Assembly (NCBI RefSeq): GCF_030371825.1
Contig: NZ_JAUDDM010000008.1
Direction: 5' to 3' (one strand)
DNA: 64,000 nucleotides
Source: Collinsella sp944321445
Lineage (GTDB): Bacteria; Actinomycetota; Coriobacteriia; Coriobacteriales; Coriobacteriaceae
Shown: positions 16,852 through 25,701 of the stretch, piece after piece
Position numbering within the stretch: the first letter of the stretch is position 1
How the letters are laid out: every line of letters begins with the position of its first letter
The notes under the pieces: model-generated
The model's input: only the letters and a program-made list of their open reading frames with translations
What the model was told of the DNA's origin: nothing
Databases searched by the model: none
Translations under genes and position numbers: made by a program

Positions 16852-16895
16852 GCGCGGGCGGAACGCTGTTTGGAACCTTCGTTCCGCCCGTGCGC
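16852..16895. repeat. Intercistronic hairpin between hydratase and carrier genes
   Basis: A 10-bp perfect stem GGGCGGAACG, extended by GCGC pairs, with a 14-base loop. It lies between co-oriented genes and has no T-run. It may be an mRNA stability or attenuation structure, or a small palindromic repeat. Confidence 0.5.
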
Positions 16896-16927
16896 CGGTT
16901 CGCAGAGCAACAAGCAACGAATCTTTG

Positions 16928-16957
16928 GCGGCCGAGGCGAGGCGTCACCTCGGCCGC
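16928..16957 (-). terminator. Hairpin just after the hydratase stop
   Basis: A 10-bp perfect stem GCGGCCGAGG with a 10-base loop, 9 bases past the stop, no clear T-run. Probably a partial terminator or 3'-end protector within the operon. Confidence 0.45.
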
Positions 16958-16965
16958 AACAATCG

Positions 16966-19248
16966 TTAGCGCTTATTGCGATTGAAGTTGATCAAGCAGC
17001 CATCGAGCACGATCTGGCGCTCGTTGTCGGTCATAGGCGCCACGTAGAGTGCCATGGTGCCGGCAACCTTGCCGTCGCGGATGACGTGACCGGCGAACTC
17101 GCTCGCGCCGGACGCAATGGCCTCGCGGACGCCGGGGACGTAGACGAAGTCGCCGACCTCGAAGGCGGGATCGTCCTCGGACTGGAACGGAATCATGCCC
17201 CAGTTCATGACGTTGGAGCGATATCGCTTCGTGGCGTACTGCTTCGTGATGTTGGCAAGACCGCCCAGGACGCGCTGGCAGCTCGCAGCCTGCTCGCGCG
17301 CGGAGCCGTCGCCCGGTTTGATGGCGTAGACCATGGAACCGATCTCGACGTTTTCCGTGGCAGCCTCGGGCGTGACGGTACGGATGGCCGCGAACACGTC
17401 GGCGAGCTCAGCGGGCTCGGTGCCCTCGAGGCGCGCGGTCTCGTAAGCAGCCGTCTTCTTGGCGTTGCCCACGTAGGCGGGGTCGCGGCGCGACAGCGTG
17501 AACTCAGCGAGACCGAGCGGGTTGGAGCGGAACGACGAGGTCTCGCCCGAGGGGATGAGCTCGTCGGTCGTGGTCACCGGGTCGAGGATCTTGGAGCAAA
17601 CCTGCAGCAGGATGTTCTCGCCGAGCGGCTCCATCTCGGGCCAATCCTTGATGTTCGGGCCGTAGACGAGCGGCTCCTCCTCTTTGGCGGCAGCGAAACC
17701 GTTGAACACGCGGTGCTCGTAGGACGACGGATCGAAGTCGTGCTCGGGCACGTCACCCCAGCAGTCGAGGGTTTCAGCAGAGGTGAGCACGCCGCCGTTC
17801 GCAGCCGTTGCCGCGATGGAACGAGCGTCCATGAGGGCAACGGCGCTCATCTGACCCTGACCGGGCTTGGAACCCTCGCGGTTGGGGAAGTTGCGCGTGG
17901 TGTGGCGGATGGCCAGCGTGTTGTTGGCAGGCGTGTCGCCCGCGCCGAAGCAGGGGCCGCAGAACGCCGTACGGATGATGGCGCCCGCCTGCATGAGATC
18001 GTAGATGGCGCCCTTCTTGACCAGGTCGGCGAAAACCGGCTGGGACGAAGGGTACACGGAGAGCGCGAACTCGCCGGCACCGCAGCTCTTGCCACGCAGC
18101 GCATGGGCGGCCTCGATGACGTTCGTGTAGTTGCCGCCCGCGCAGCCGGCGATGGTGCCCTGCTGCACGTGCAGGCCGGCGGCATCGACCTTGCCGAGCA
18201 GGTCGAGCGAACCCGCACGGCCGGAGATCTCGTCGGCGTGCTTCTCGACGTCCGCCAGGATGTCGGTGAGGTTGGCGTTGAGCTCGTCGATGGTGTACAC
18301 GTTGGAGGGATGGAACGGCAGCGCGATCATCGGGCGAATCTTGGAGAGGTCCACGCGCACGCAGCCGTCGTAGTAGGCGACGTCTGCCGGGTCGAGATGC
18401 TTGAAATCGTCAGCGCGGCCGTGGTCGGCGAGGAACTTCTTCGTATCCTCGTCGGTACGCCAGATGGAAGACAGGCAGGTGGTCTCGGTCGTCATGACGT
18501 CGACACCGTTGCGGAAGTCGGTCGTCATGGTGGAAACGCCAGGACCGACGAACTCCATGACCTTGTTCTTCACATAGCCGCGCTCGAACACGGCGCCGAT
18601 GATGGCAAGCGCAATGTCCTGCGGACCCACGAACGGCGCGGGCTCACCCTCGAGGTAAATTGCGATGACCTCGGGCGTGGCTACATCGTAGGTCTGGCCG
18701 AGCAGCTGCTTGACGAGCTCGCCGCCACCCTCTCCGATGGCCATGGTGCCGAGTGCGCCGTAGCGGGTGTGGGAGTCGGAGCCGAGGATCATCTTGCCGC
18801 CGCCGGCCATCATCTCGCGCATGTACTGGTGGATGACCGCGATGTGCGGGGGCACGTAGATGCCGCCGTAGTGCTTGGCCGCGGACAGGCCGAAGAGGTG
18901 GTCGTCCTCGTTGATGGTACCGCCGACTGCACACAGCGAGTTGTGACAGGTGGTGAGCACGTAGGGGATCGGGAACTTCTCGAGACCCGAGGCCTTTGCG
19001 GTCTGCACGATGCCGACGTAGGTGATGTCGTGGCTCGTGAGCGCATCGAACTTCACCTTGAGGTTCTTCTCGTCACCCGACGTGTTGTGCGCCTGCATGA
19101 TGCCGTAAGCGATCGTACCGCGGCGCGCCTCGTCCGGCGCGACATCGTGCCCCGTCGCATTTTTGACGGCATCTGCCTCGGCCTCAGGAACAACCGTGTC
19201 CCCGTTGACCAGATAGACGCCTCCCTTGTACAGCTTCACTGCATCCAT
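16966..19248 (-). CDS. Aconitase-family hydratase (YbhJ-like)
   Basis: 760 residues, the length of the YbhJ-type hydratase branch. The 4Fe-4S ligands of aconitases appear as GCAGGNYTN and FCGPCFGAG; GSDSHTRYGALGTMAIGEGG is the substrate-binding region, and the C-terminal swivel domain has RYRSNVMNWGMIPF. Expected to move water on a tri- or dicarboxylate. It is not the TCA aconitase: the C-terminal part and neighbours differ. First gene of an operon with an SLC13 carrier and a LigI-like lactonase, divergent from a LysR gene, like the ybhD-ybhHIJ region of E. coli. Start follows GGGAGGACAC. Substrate unproven; 2-pyrone-4,6-dicarboxylate or oxalomesaconate-type acids are plausible. Confidence 0.88.
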   Translation of the reverse strand: MDAVKLYKGGVYLVNGDTVVPEAEADAVKNATGHDVAPDEARRGTIAYGIMQAHNTSGDEKNLKVKFDALTSHDITYVGIVQTAKASGLEKFPIPYVLTTCHNSLCAVGGTINEDDHLFGLSAAKHYGGIYVPPHIAVIHQYMREMMAGGGKMILGSDSHTRYGALGTMAIGEGGGELVKQLLGQTYDVATPEVIAIYLEGEPAPFVGPQDIALAIIGAVFERGYVKNKVMEFVGPGVSTMTTDFRNGVDVMTTETTCLSSIWRTDEDTKKFLADHGRADDFKHLDPADVAYYDGCVRVDLSKIRPMIALPFHPSNVYTIDELNANLTDILADVEKHADEISGRAGSLDLLGKVDAAGLHVQQGTIAGCAGGNYTNVIEAAHALRGKSCGAGEFALSVYPSSQPVFADLVKKGAIYDLMQAGAIIRTAFCGPCFGAGDTPANNTLAIRHTTRNFPNREGSKPGQGQMSAVALMDARSIAATAANGGVLTSAETLDCWGDVPEHDFDPSSYEHRVFNGFAAAKEEEPLVYGPNIKDWPEMEPLGENILLQVCSKILDPVTTTDELIPSGETSSFRSNPLGLAEFTLSRRDPAYVGNAKKTAAYETARLEGTEPAELADVFAAIRTVTPEAATENVEIGSMVYAIKPGDGSAREQAASCQRVLGGLANITKQYATKRYRSNVMNWGMIPFQSEDDPAFEVGDFVYVPGVREAIASGASEFAGHVIRDGKVAGTMALYVAPMTDNERQIVLDGCLINFNRNKR

Positions 19249-19347
19249 GTGTCCTCCCTATGGCAAAAACGTGGACGTTTGATGATTCGATTATTTGGCC
19301 GGTGCATATATATCGCAAATACTACGATTTGATGGAACCTATAATAT

Positions 19348-19370
19348 TACTACTATACATAGAGGTAGTA
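19348..19370. promoter_or_regulatory. LysR-type operator candidate TACTAC-N11-GTAGTA
   Basis: Perfect 6-bp inverted arms with an 11-base spacer, fitting the T-N11-A LysR box. It lies in the AT-rich divergent region between the hydratase operon (start 19248) and the LysR gene (start 19509). Confidence 0.55.
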
Positions 19371-19508
19371 GGCTTATTACTTCGTAGTGTTCTCCTTCAA
19401 GGAACACTGCGAAACGCGCCGCTTCAGCCTCTTGTTCTCTGTAACCTTGCGATATATCGCGCAGCTGCCAAACGCTGCACCTGTAAACCGCGCCACCCGG
19501 AGGTGTCC

Positions 19509-20441
19509 ATGAACGATCGCGAGCTCACCTATGTCAAAACGATCGCAGAGGAACGCAGCATCTCCGCGGCGGCGCGCAAGCTGTTCGTAGCGCAGCCATC
19601 GCTCTCCCAATCGCTTCACCGGATCGAAGATAGCCTTGGCATCAAACTGTTCGACCGCACGAAACAGGGTCTTCAACCAACCGAGGCAGGCAAGAAATAC
19701 CTGCAAATGGCAAACCAGGTGCTCAAGCTCTACGGCGATTTTCGCACTGACCTGAGCGATACCGATGCGCTCAAAAAGGGTACGGTCACGTTCGGCATCA
19801 CGCGCTTGCTCGGCCGCATCCTGCTGCCCGAGGTGCTTCCCGCATTCTGCAAAGAGCATCCCAATATCAAGGTCAATATCGTAGAGGGGAATTCGAAGGA
19901 GCTCGACCGCTCCCTCACCGCCTGCGAAATCGGTTTTGCCGTGATGCACCGCCTACCCGAAAACGTCAACAACCATATCGATTACAACGTGCTGTGGACC
20001 GATCCGTTTGTCGTGACCGTTGGCTCCAATAGCCCGCTGCTCGCAAAAGCGGTCGAAAGCAAGCGCTATCCGCACCCCTACATCGATATCCGCGACCTCA
20101 TGGAAGAACCCCTCATTACGGTTCCCTATGGTCAGCGCATCCGGCAGGTACTCGATCTTTCATTCATGAGAGCGCGTGTCAGACCCCGTATCGCGCTTGA
20201 AATGCGCGACTACACGACTGCGCAGTGCGTCGCAGCCCGCGGACTGGGTTACACGATTGGGCCGCAAAGCTATACGCAGATCGCCGACCTTCCTGACGGA
20301 GCGCAATTTCTCTCGATTGACGACAATCTCAATGCGAAGTGGTACCTATGCCTTGCCACCTTCCGCAACGGTTCGCTCTCCCGCGCTGACGAGGTACTCG
20401 CCCGCTACTTTGAAAAGGCAATTGAGCGGACCATCGCCTAG
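19509..20441 (+). CDS. LysR-family regulator of the divergent hydratase operon
   Basis: 310 residues. The N-terminal HTH is clear (MNDRELTYVKTIAEERSIS, AARKLFVAQPSLSQSLHRIE), then a linker helix and a two-lobed effector domain. The frame is open upstream to 19260, but GGAGGTGTCC directly before the ATG at 19509 and the family's standard N-terminus fix the start. Divergent placement from the hydratase/carrier/hydrolase operon and the T-N11-A palindrome between them make it the likely activator responding to the imported acid or its product. Confidence 0.92.
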   Translation: MNDRELTYVKTIAEERSISAAARKLFVAQPSLSQSLHRIEDSLGIKLFDRTKQGLQPTEAGKKYLQMANQVLKLYGDFRTDLSDTDALKKGTVTFGITRLLGRILLPEVLPAFCKEHPNIKVNIVEGNSKELDRSLTACEIGFAVMHRLPENVNNHIDYNVLWTDPFVVTVGSNSPLLAKAVESKRYPHPYIDIRDLMEEPLITVPYGQRIRQVLDLSFMRARVRPRIALEMRDYTTAQCVAARGLGYTIGPQSYTQIADLPDGAQFLSIDDNLNAKWYLCLATFRNGSLSRADEVLARYFEKAIERTIA

Positions 20442-20504
20442 ACAGTACGAAGCGGCCTGCGGGTAGCACGCATGCCGCCGAGCGGCGTCACACGACAAGC
20501 GCAC

Positions 20505-20984
20505 CTACTCCTCCGCACGCCAGCCGCGGCAGACGTCGACCCAGCCTTCTGCACGCGTTGCCTGTTCGAGCTCGGGGATGGTCAGGCGCACACCGCTGTG
20601 GTCGTTGCCGCAGGCGGGGTACACGACGTCGAAGCGTCGCAGCGACTCATCGAGGAATACGCGGACACCGTCTTTGGCACCGAAGGGGCACACGCCGCCG
20701 GGCGCATGGCCCACGAGTCCCTCGACGACGTCGCCGGGGATCATCTTGGCCTTGGTGTGGAAGATGCGTTTGAACATGCTGTTGTTCACGCGCGCATCGC
20801 CCGCGCACAGCACGAGCACCGGGGCATCGTCCACCAAAAACGCCATCGTTTTGGCAATGTGCTCGGGCTCGCAGTCGAGCGCCGCCGCCGCCTCCTCGAC
20901 CGTCGAGCTCGGGGCCTCGGTGGCAATCACACGGTCACCCAGCCCGATGCTTTCCAAATACCCTTTAGCAACGTCAAACGACAT
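20505..20984 (-). CDS. YbaK/EbsC-family aminoacyl-tRNA deacylase
   Basis: 159 residues. Members hydrolyse mischarged tRNA such as Cys-tRNAPro or Ala-tRNAPro. Family marks are the conserved Lys in EPEHIAKTMAFLVDD, the GDARVNNS turn and the GHAPGGVCPFG loop. The start at 20984 has AGAGGA; an upstream Met at 21062 adds 26 unlike residues and is rejected. Which mischarged tRNA is cleared cannot be told. Stands alone 136 bases from the next gene. Confidence 0.88.
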   Translation of the reverse strand: MSFDVAKGYLESIGLGDRVIATEAPSSTVEEAAAALDCEPEHIAKTMAFLVDDAPVLVLCAGDARVNNSMFKRIFHTKAKMIPGDVVEGLVGHAPGGVCPFGAKDGVRVFLDESLRRFDVVYPACGNDHSGVRLTIPELEQATRAEGWVDVCRGWRAEE

Positions 20985-21119
20985 GGGCGTCCTCTCCCCC
21001 TGTGCATACGGTTTTAGCTTCTGCCCATTGTGCACCATCGAAGTGTGCAACACACCCGGCATGCGCTTCGTTTTGCAGATGGAAATCTGTTCTGCCTGCG
21101 CTATCGCCCCAGTAAAGCC

Positions 21120-22142
21120 TTACAGCCCGCACAGCATGGTCCCGACAAACCATATCAGGGCAAGAAGAACAAGGTGGCGCGGATACTCGATGAGGACTCC
21201 GCCGCATTCGCGCGCGAGCGAGCGCAGCAAGGTAGCCGGACGCGTTGGAGCCGCCACGACCTCGAAGTCGAGCCCCACGCGCTGTGCCAAGACGGCGCAA
21301 CGGAACACGTGGAACTCGCTGCTCACCAGCGCGACACGGTACGGCTTGCCATCCGTTCGCTCGTTCATGATGGCCTGCGAACATATGACGTTCTCGAGCG
21401 TTGTGGTGGAGCGGCCCTCTTCCACAATCGCCGCCTCGGGCATGCCACGACGAAGCAGGTAGCGCTTCATGGCGTCCGCCTCGGTGACAACTTCATCGGA
21501 GCCCTGGCCGCCCGACGCCACGATGACACCGCACTCGTTTTGGCGCCGCCACAGGTCGTAGGCGGCATCGACCCTGCTCGCCAGCAGCGGAGACGGCTCC
21601 GTGCCGAAGACCTTCGCCCCATGCACCACGATGAAATCGAACGGCTCGGCATGGGCGATACGCCGGCGGCTATATGCAATTCGATAAGCTGCCGAGCATA
21701 CGATGAAGACGACGAACACGAACGAGAGCCACAGGCCGATGAACGATAGAAGCCCGAGCACCCGGGCAGCCAGCAAAGAGGCCGCTTCCCGCACATTCGC
21801 CACAGAAAGCGCCTCCACGCCCGCCAACGCCGCCGCGACACCGAGCGTCGCCGCAGCCATCGGGTTGACGCGGCGGCTGTGCACGATGTGCGCAAACGCG
21901 CTCGCCACGAGCACACAGGCCGCAATACCCACAAGAACGGCAGCCGCCGGTGCCATGCAGGGATGCATGAGCCCCGTAGGGACTCCGCACGCGAGCGTCA
22001 CGAAACAGCAGAACAGCGCAAGCGTCACCGGAGGGGCGATGCGGCAGAACACGCGCGAGCCCGAACGGAACGCGGACGCACCCCACACTACCAGCGCAAT
22101 AGCGAGAACGCAGAGCGCTACCGCCATCGTTTCGTTTATCAC
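21120..22142 (-). CDS. YdcF/ElyC-like (DUF218) membrane protein
   Basis: 340 residues. Four or five hydrophobic helices in the first 165 residues are followed by a DUF218 domain: FIVVHGAKV, SRVDAAYDLWRR, VIVASGGQGSDE, EADAMKRYL, EEGRSTTTLENV and SSEFHVFR. Such proteins are linked to envelope or undecaprenyl-phosphate metabolism (ElyC, SanA relatives), but the reaction is not settled. A last hydrophobic helix ends the protein. GTG start. The esterase gene ends 9 bases upstream, so the two are probably co-transcribed. Confidence 0.85.
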   Translation of the reverse strand: MINETMAVALCVLAIALVVWGASAFRSGSRVFCRIAPPVTLALFCCFVTLACGVPTGLMHPCMAPAAAVLVGIAACVLVASAFAHIVHSRRVNPMAAATLGVAAALAGVEALSVANVREAASLLAARVLGLLSFIGLWLSFVFVVFIVCSAAYRIAYSRRRIAHAEPFDFIVVHGAKVFGTEPSPLLASRVDAAYDLWRRQNECGVIVASGGQGSDEVVTEADAMKRYLLRRGMPEAAIVEEGRSTTTLENVICSQAIMNERTDGKPYRVALVSSEFHVFRCAVLAQRVGLDFEVVAAPTRPATLLRSLARECGGVLIEYPRHLVLLALIWFVGTMLCGL

Positions 22143-22151
22143 GGGCAGCCC

Positions 22152-23063
22152 TTACGCCTCGACGATACGTTCACGCACCAGAAAGTCAAACGCGAGGTCG
22201 ACCCAGGCACCCACAGCATCCTGCTGCTCGCGGTTGTCGCTACGCGTGTTGATGTTCGCCACGGAAAGGCCGTGCCCGCCGCGGTCGAACACGTGGACCT
22301 CGTGCGCCACACCCTCGCGCGCCATGGCGGCGGCGAAGTCGTAGACCTGGGCGATGGGGCAGGTACGGTCGTCGGCGGTGCCCCACACGAATGTCGGAGG
22401 CATATCGCGCGACACGTGCGTGGTGGGGCATACCTCGGCCATGAGCTCGTCTGTCGCCTCGCCGCCCATCACCATGGCGAAGTAATCATTCAAAAGGTCA
22501 CGGCCGGTTTTGCCACCCGTCTTGGGAACGCGCAGGTCGATACGGGGGTCGCGCGTCTGCTCGTCGCGGACCACGCGGAAGTCGAGCACCGGGTAGCACA
22601 GGATGGCCGCGTCGGGACGCGTGTACTCCAAGCGCTCACCCGTGGTGGATGCGAACGAGCCGCTCTTCCACTGCGCCGCCAACGATGCGCAGATAAACCC
22701 GCCGGCAGAGAAGCCGACGACAATCACCTTGTTGGGGTCGACCTGCCAATCCTTCGCACGGACGCGGACAGTCGCGACCATCTTCGCCAAGTCCGCCTCG
22801 GGATGCGGGAAGGACACGTCGCCCGTGGAGCTTGTCACGTAGTTGAGCACAAAGGCCTGGAGCCCACGGTTGAGGAAGGCGAGCGCCACCGGCTCCTGCT
22901 CGTGCGGGGCGATGTTCGTGAAGCTGCCGCCGCCGCAGATGACCACCGCGGGGCGCGGGGTGTTCGCGCGCGCCGGAACGGGGTCTGCCGAGTAGGCGGT
23001 ATAGGTTGCGGGATAGTCCTCGGTGGGCTCTTCGCCCCACAGGGCATGCTGTTCGACGATCAT
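22152..23063 (-). CDS. Alpha/beta-hydrolase, acetyl-esterase-like
   Basis: About 304 residues from Met at 23063, chosen because MIVEQHALWGEE looks like a true N-terminus and GGATGG lies just ahead; a GTG at 23108 and an ATG at 23075 are also possible. The nucleophile elbow is GFSAGGF, the oxyanion segment CGGGSF, the acid lies near WGTADDRTCP and the His in RGGHGLS. This pattern fits BD-FAE/xylan-esterase-type carbohydrate or small-ester deacetylases. Cytoplasmic (no signal peptide). First gene of a pair with the YdcF-like gene. Confidence 0.85.
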   Translation of the reverse strand: MIVEQHALWGEEPTEDYPATYTAYSADPVPARANTPRPAVVICGGGSFTNIAPHEQEPVALAFLNRGLQAFVLNYVTSSTGDVSFPHPEADLAKMVATVRVRAKDWQVDPNKVIVVGFSAGGFICASLAAQWKSGSFASTTGERLEYTRPDAAILCYPVLDFRVVRDEQTRDPRIDLRVPKTGGKTGRDLLNDYFAMVMGGEATDELMAEVCPTTHVSRDMPPTFVWGTADDRTCPIAQVYDFAAAMAREGVAHEVHVFDRGGHGLSVANINTRSDNREQQDAVGAWVDLAFDFLVRERIVEA

Positions 23064-23407
23064 GGGTCGCACCATCCATTTCTGCTGCGTTAAGGGTTCG
23101 TTTTGCACAGAGCACGAGAACTAGGGTATACCAGCGCGCCCGGGAGGAGCGCGGCAAACCCGAGCCTCCACATCTGCACGGCGTCGACGACGGCTGCGTT
23201 CGGTTTTTCACGGCAGGTCGTCCCTTTTTCGCAGTACGCCCATCGCACAGGTTTATACCAGTGACGTGGGCAAACGTGACCGTTTGGAGAAGGCAACGCG
23301 CGCTGGCGGAGCGCTCTCTCGCGATAGACCGCCTTTGGGTATCATGACATCAAACGCCGTCACAGATACCGTCTGCGACACCCCTTTCCGAGCCCAAGGA
23401 GGCCCTT
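23064..23407. other. Divergent intergenic region, no gene
   Basis: Contains a CAAACG-TGAC-CGTTTG palindrome (23271-23286) and the AGGAGG site of the EIIA gene. I see no other feature. Confidence 0.6.
23271..23286. promoter_or_regulatory. Candidate operator CAAACG-N4-CGTTTG
   Basis: Perfect 6-bp inverted repeat about 120 bases upstream of the PTS EIIA gene. Regulator unknown. Confidence 0.3.
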
Positions 23408-23968
23408 ATGAATCTGCTTCAGAAGATCAAGAGCACGTTCTTCTCCCCCACCGCTCCTGAGAAGCCCGAGCCTGCATCGTTCGCTACGCGCGCCGACACC
23501 ATCTATGCGCCCATCTCCGGCGTACTCGTGAGCGTCCAGGAGATCAACGACGAGGTCATCGCCTCGGGCCTGCTGGGCGACGGCTACGGCATCATCCCCG
23601 TGGGCAACACCATCTATGCGCCCGCGAACGGCCGTGTGAGCACGGTCACCGTCACCAACCACGCCGTGGGCATCATGACCGACACGGGCATTGAGGTCCT
23701 CATCCACGTGGGCATCGACACCGTGAAGATGGAGGGCAAGGGCTTCGTGCGCCACGTTGAGGCCAACGACGTCGTCACCGCCGGCACGCCGCTGCTCTCG
23801 TTCGACCCGGAGGCCATCAAGGCCGCTGGTCACGAGGACATGGTGACCGTTGTCATCACCAATCCCCAGCACTTCTGCAAGATCGATCACGTGGGCTCCT
23901 CGAACACCATGCTCGCCGGCCGCCCGCTGGTGAAGATCGGCGACGCGCTGCTGGTCACCCGCTCGTAG
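23408..23968 (+). CDS. PTS glucose-type EIIA protein
   Basis: 186 residues. Carries the phosphoryl group from HPr to a membrane EIIBC. The active-site His is in VLIHVGIDTVKMEG, and the fold's IYAPISGVL and ANGRV motifs are intact. It stands alone, without EIIB or EIIC, as crr-like genes often do, so it may serve several sugar permeases and act in catabolite control. AAGGAGG lies ahead of the start, and a strong terminator follows. Confidence 0.92.
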   Translation: MNLLQKIKSTFFSPTAPEKPEPASFATRADTIYAPISGVLVSVQEINDEVIASGLLGDGYGIIPVGNTIYAPANGRVSTVTVTNHAVGIMTDTGIEVLIHVGIDTVKMEGKGFVRHVEANDVVTAGTPLLSFDPEAIKAAGHEDMVTVVITNPQHFCKIDHVGSSNTMLAGRPLVKIGDALLVTRS

Positions 23969-23993
23969 CGCATAGCTCCAACGCAGCATTCCC

Positions 23994-24023
23994 AAAGCCG
24001 CCCGCCAGCCGGGCGGCTTTTTT
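23994..24023 (+). terminator. Intrinsic terminator of the EIIA gene
   Basis: The stem AAAGCCGCCCG with a five-base loop is followed by a T-run. Confidence 0.92.
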
Positions 24024-24029
24024 GTGGAG

Positions 24030-24396
24030 TGTCCTCTCCGGGGACGGGGGTGCCAGGGGACATTTTGTCCCCTCCTGGGACAGGCCTGCGGCGAGAGACG
24101 GACGAGGGGCATTGCGCACGGGCGCCCCTGACCGTTCTGTGCGCTTCCGGCCAGTCGGGCTCAGTTGTGAGTGCTTTTGGCCAACGAAACCCCGGAATAT
24201 CCTCGAAAATGTTGGCCGAAAGCGCACAGAACGGGCGGCGGTTGGCCGGAAGCGCACACAACGCACGTGGGACAGCAGATAGGCTATTCCGTCCCAAAAC
24301 CGAGGCCTGTCCCAAGGGAGGACAAAATGTCCCCTACGACCCCCGTCCCCACAGGAGACAAAATGTCCCCTGGCACCCCCGTCCCCGGAGAGGACA
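24030..24396. repeat. 367-bp element with 43-bp terminal inverted repeats (GGGGACAAAATGTCCCC family)
   Basis: Ends 24030-24072 and 24354-24396 match at 42 of 43 positions (outer end TGTCCTCTCCGGGGACGGGG). Subterminal copies of the GACAAAATGTCCCC core and of GGGACAGGCCT recur, and the centre holds three copies of a GGCCGGAAGCGCACA-like motif in both orientations. No credible ORF. A related end lies at 63891-64000. It fills the gap between the EIIA terminator and the aldo/keto reductase gene; 24397-24492 shows only the latter's ribosome binding site. Confidence 0.7.
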
Positions 24397-24492
24397 TGCG
24401 TTCGCGGAAAAGCGGGGGCCGCTGGTCCTTAACGGACATGACAGGGGTACAAGTCCATCAACTGGGAAAACCACGCACACGGAGGGGACACC

Positions 24493-25623
24493 ATGGCAGA
24501 CTACACCCTGGAAAGCATCGGCAAGCTCGGCTTCGGCCTCATGCGCCTGCCCAAAAATGACGACGTCATCGACATCGAGCAGACCAAGCAGATGGTCGAC
24601 ATGCTCCTCGATGCCGGCTTCACCTACTTCGACACCGCCTGGGCGTACAAGGGCAGCGAGGACGCCATCCGCCAGGCGCTCGTAGAGCGCTACCCGCGCG
24701 ACAGCTACCAGCTGGCGACGAAATGCGCCGCATGGATCGACTGCAAGACGCGCGACGACGCCATCGCTCAGTTCGAGACGTCGCTTGAGCGTACCGGCGC
24801 TGGCTACTTCGACTTCTACCTGCTGCACAACCTGGGCGAGCACCGCACCGAGAAGTTCGACGACTTCGGTCTGTGGGATTGGATTCTGGAACAGAAGGCC
24901 GCCGGCAAGATCAAGCACGCCGGCTTCAGCTTCCACTCCACACCCGAAGAGCTCGACGAGCTGCTCACCGCGCACCCCGAGATGGAATTCGTGCAGCTGC
25001 AGATTAACTACGCCGACTGGGAGAACCCGTCGGTGCAGTCGCGCGGCTGCTACGAGGTCGCTCGCGCCCACAACAAGCCCGTGGTGATCATGGAGCCCGT
25101 CAAGGGCGGTATGCTCGCCAACCCGCCTGAGAGCGTGGCGCGCGTGTTGAAAGAAGCAGAGCCGGATTCGTCGGCTGCGAGCTGGGCCATCCGCTTCGCC
25201 GCAAGCCTGCCGGGCGTCATCACCGTGCTTTCCGGTATGAGCAACATCGAGCAGATGGCCGACAACCTCTCGTTCATGAAGGGCTTCACGGGCCTTTCCG
25301 ACGCCGAGCAGGCAACGCTCGACCGCGCGCGCGAGGAGCTCGCCAAGATTCCGCTCATCCCCTGCACTGCCTGCAATTACTGCGCCAAGGTGTGCCCCAT
25401 GGGCGTCGGCATCTCAGGCACCTTCATGGCCATGAACATGCTCACGCTCTATGGTGACCTCAAGAAAGCACAAGACGAAGAAAAGTGGCTGGTGAGCGAA
25501 CACAACCGCAAGCGCGCGACCTCGTGCATCAAGTGCAGCGCCTGCGAGCAGGCGTGCCCGCAGCACATCAAAATTCGCGATGAACTCGTGCGCTGCGCCG
25601 AGGCGTTGGGAATCGAAGAATAG
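24493..25623 (+). CDS. Aldo/keto reductase with C-terminal 2x[4Fe-4S] ferredoxin domain
   Basis: 376 residues. Residues 1-285 form the AKR barrel: LGFGLMRLP, FDTAWAYKGSE with the catalytic Asp/Tyr, ATKC with Lys and LLHN with His. Residues about 290-376 carry two cluster motifs, CTACNYCAKVCP and CIKCSACEQACP. This ferredoxin-tailed subfamily is common in anaerobes and probably couples NAD(P)H or ferredoxin to reduction of an unknown carbonyl. Start with GGAGGGG. Monocistronic and directly downstream of the 367-bp repeat element. Confidence 0.9.
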   Translation: MADYTLESIGKLGFGLMRLPKNDDVIDIEQTKQMVDMLLDAGFTYFDTAWAYKGSEDAIRQALVERYPRDSYQLATKCAAWIDCKTRDDAIAQFETSLERTGAGYFDFYLLHNLGEHRTEKFDDFGLWDWILEQKAAGKIKHAGFSFHSTPEELDELLTAHPEMEFVQLQINYADWENPSVQSRGCYEVARAHNKPVVIMEPVKGGMLANPPESVARVLKEAEPDSSAASWAIRFAASLPGVITVLSGMSNIEQMADNLSFMKGFTGLSDAEQATLDRAREELAKIPLIPCTACNYCAKVCPMGVGISGTFMAMNMLTLYGDLKKAQDEEKWLVSEHNRKRATSCIKCSACEQACPQHIKIRDELVRCAEALGIEE

Positions 25624-25701
25624 CGCCAGCGGTCCATACGGACCGATAAGCGGCTAGATGTGGCCGAGGGGGTACACTGTGCGTAGCGGAAGGGAGACCC
25701 C

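Noticed and set aside
16819..19332. Very long open frame (837 codons) antisense to the hydratase gene
   Set aside because: GC-rich coding DNA gives long mirror frames. The minus-strand product is a clear aconitase-family protein with motifs and a good ribosome binding site, while the antisense has none.
24029..24685. Open frames across the 367-bp repeat element
   Set aside because: They are by-products of the palindromic GC-rich sequence; no ribosome binding site and no protein family.
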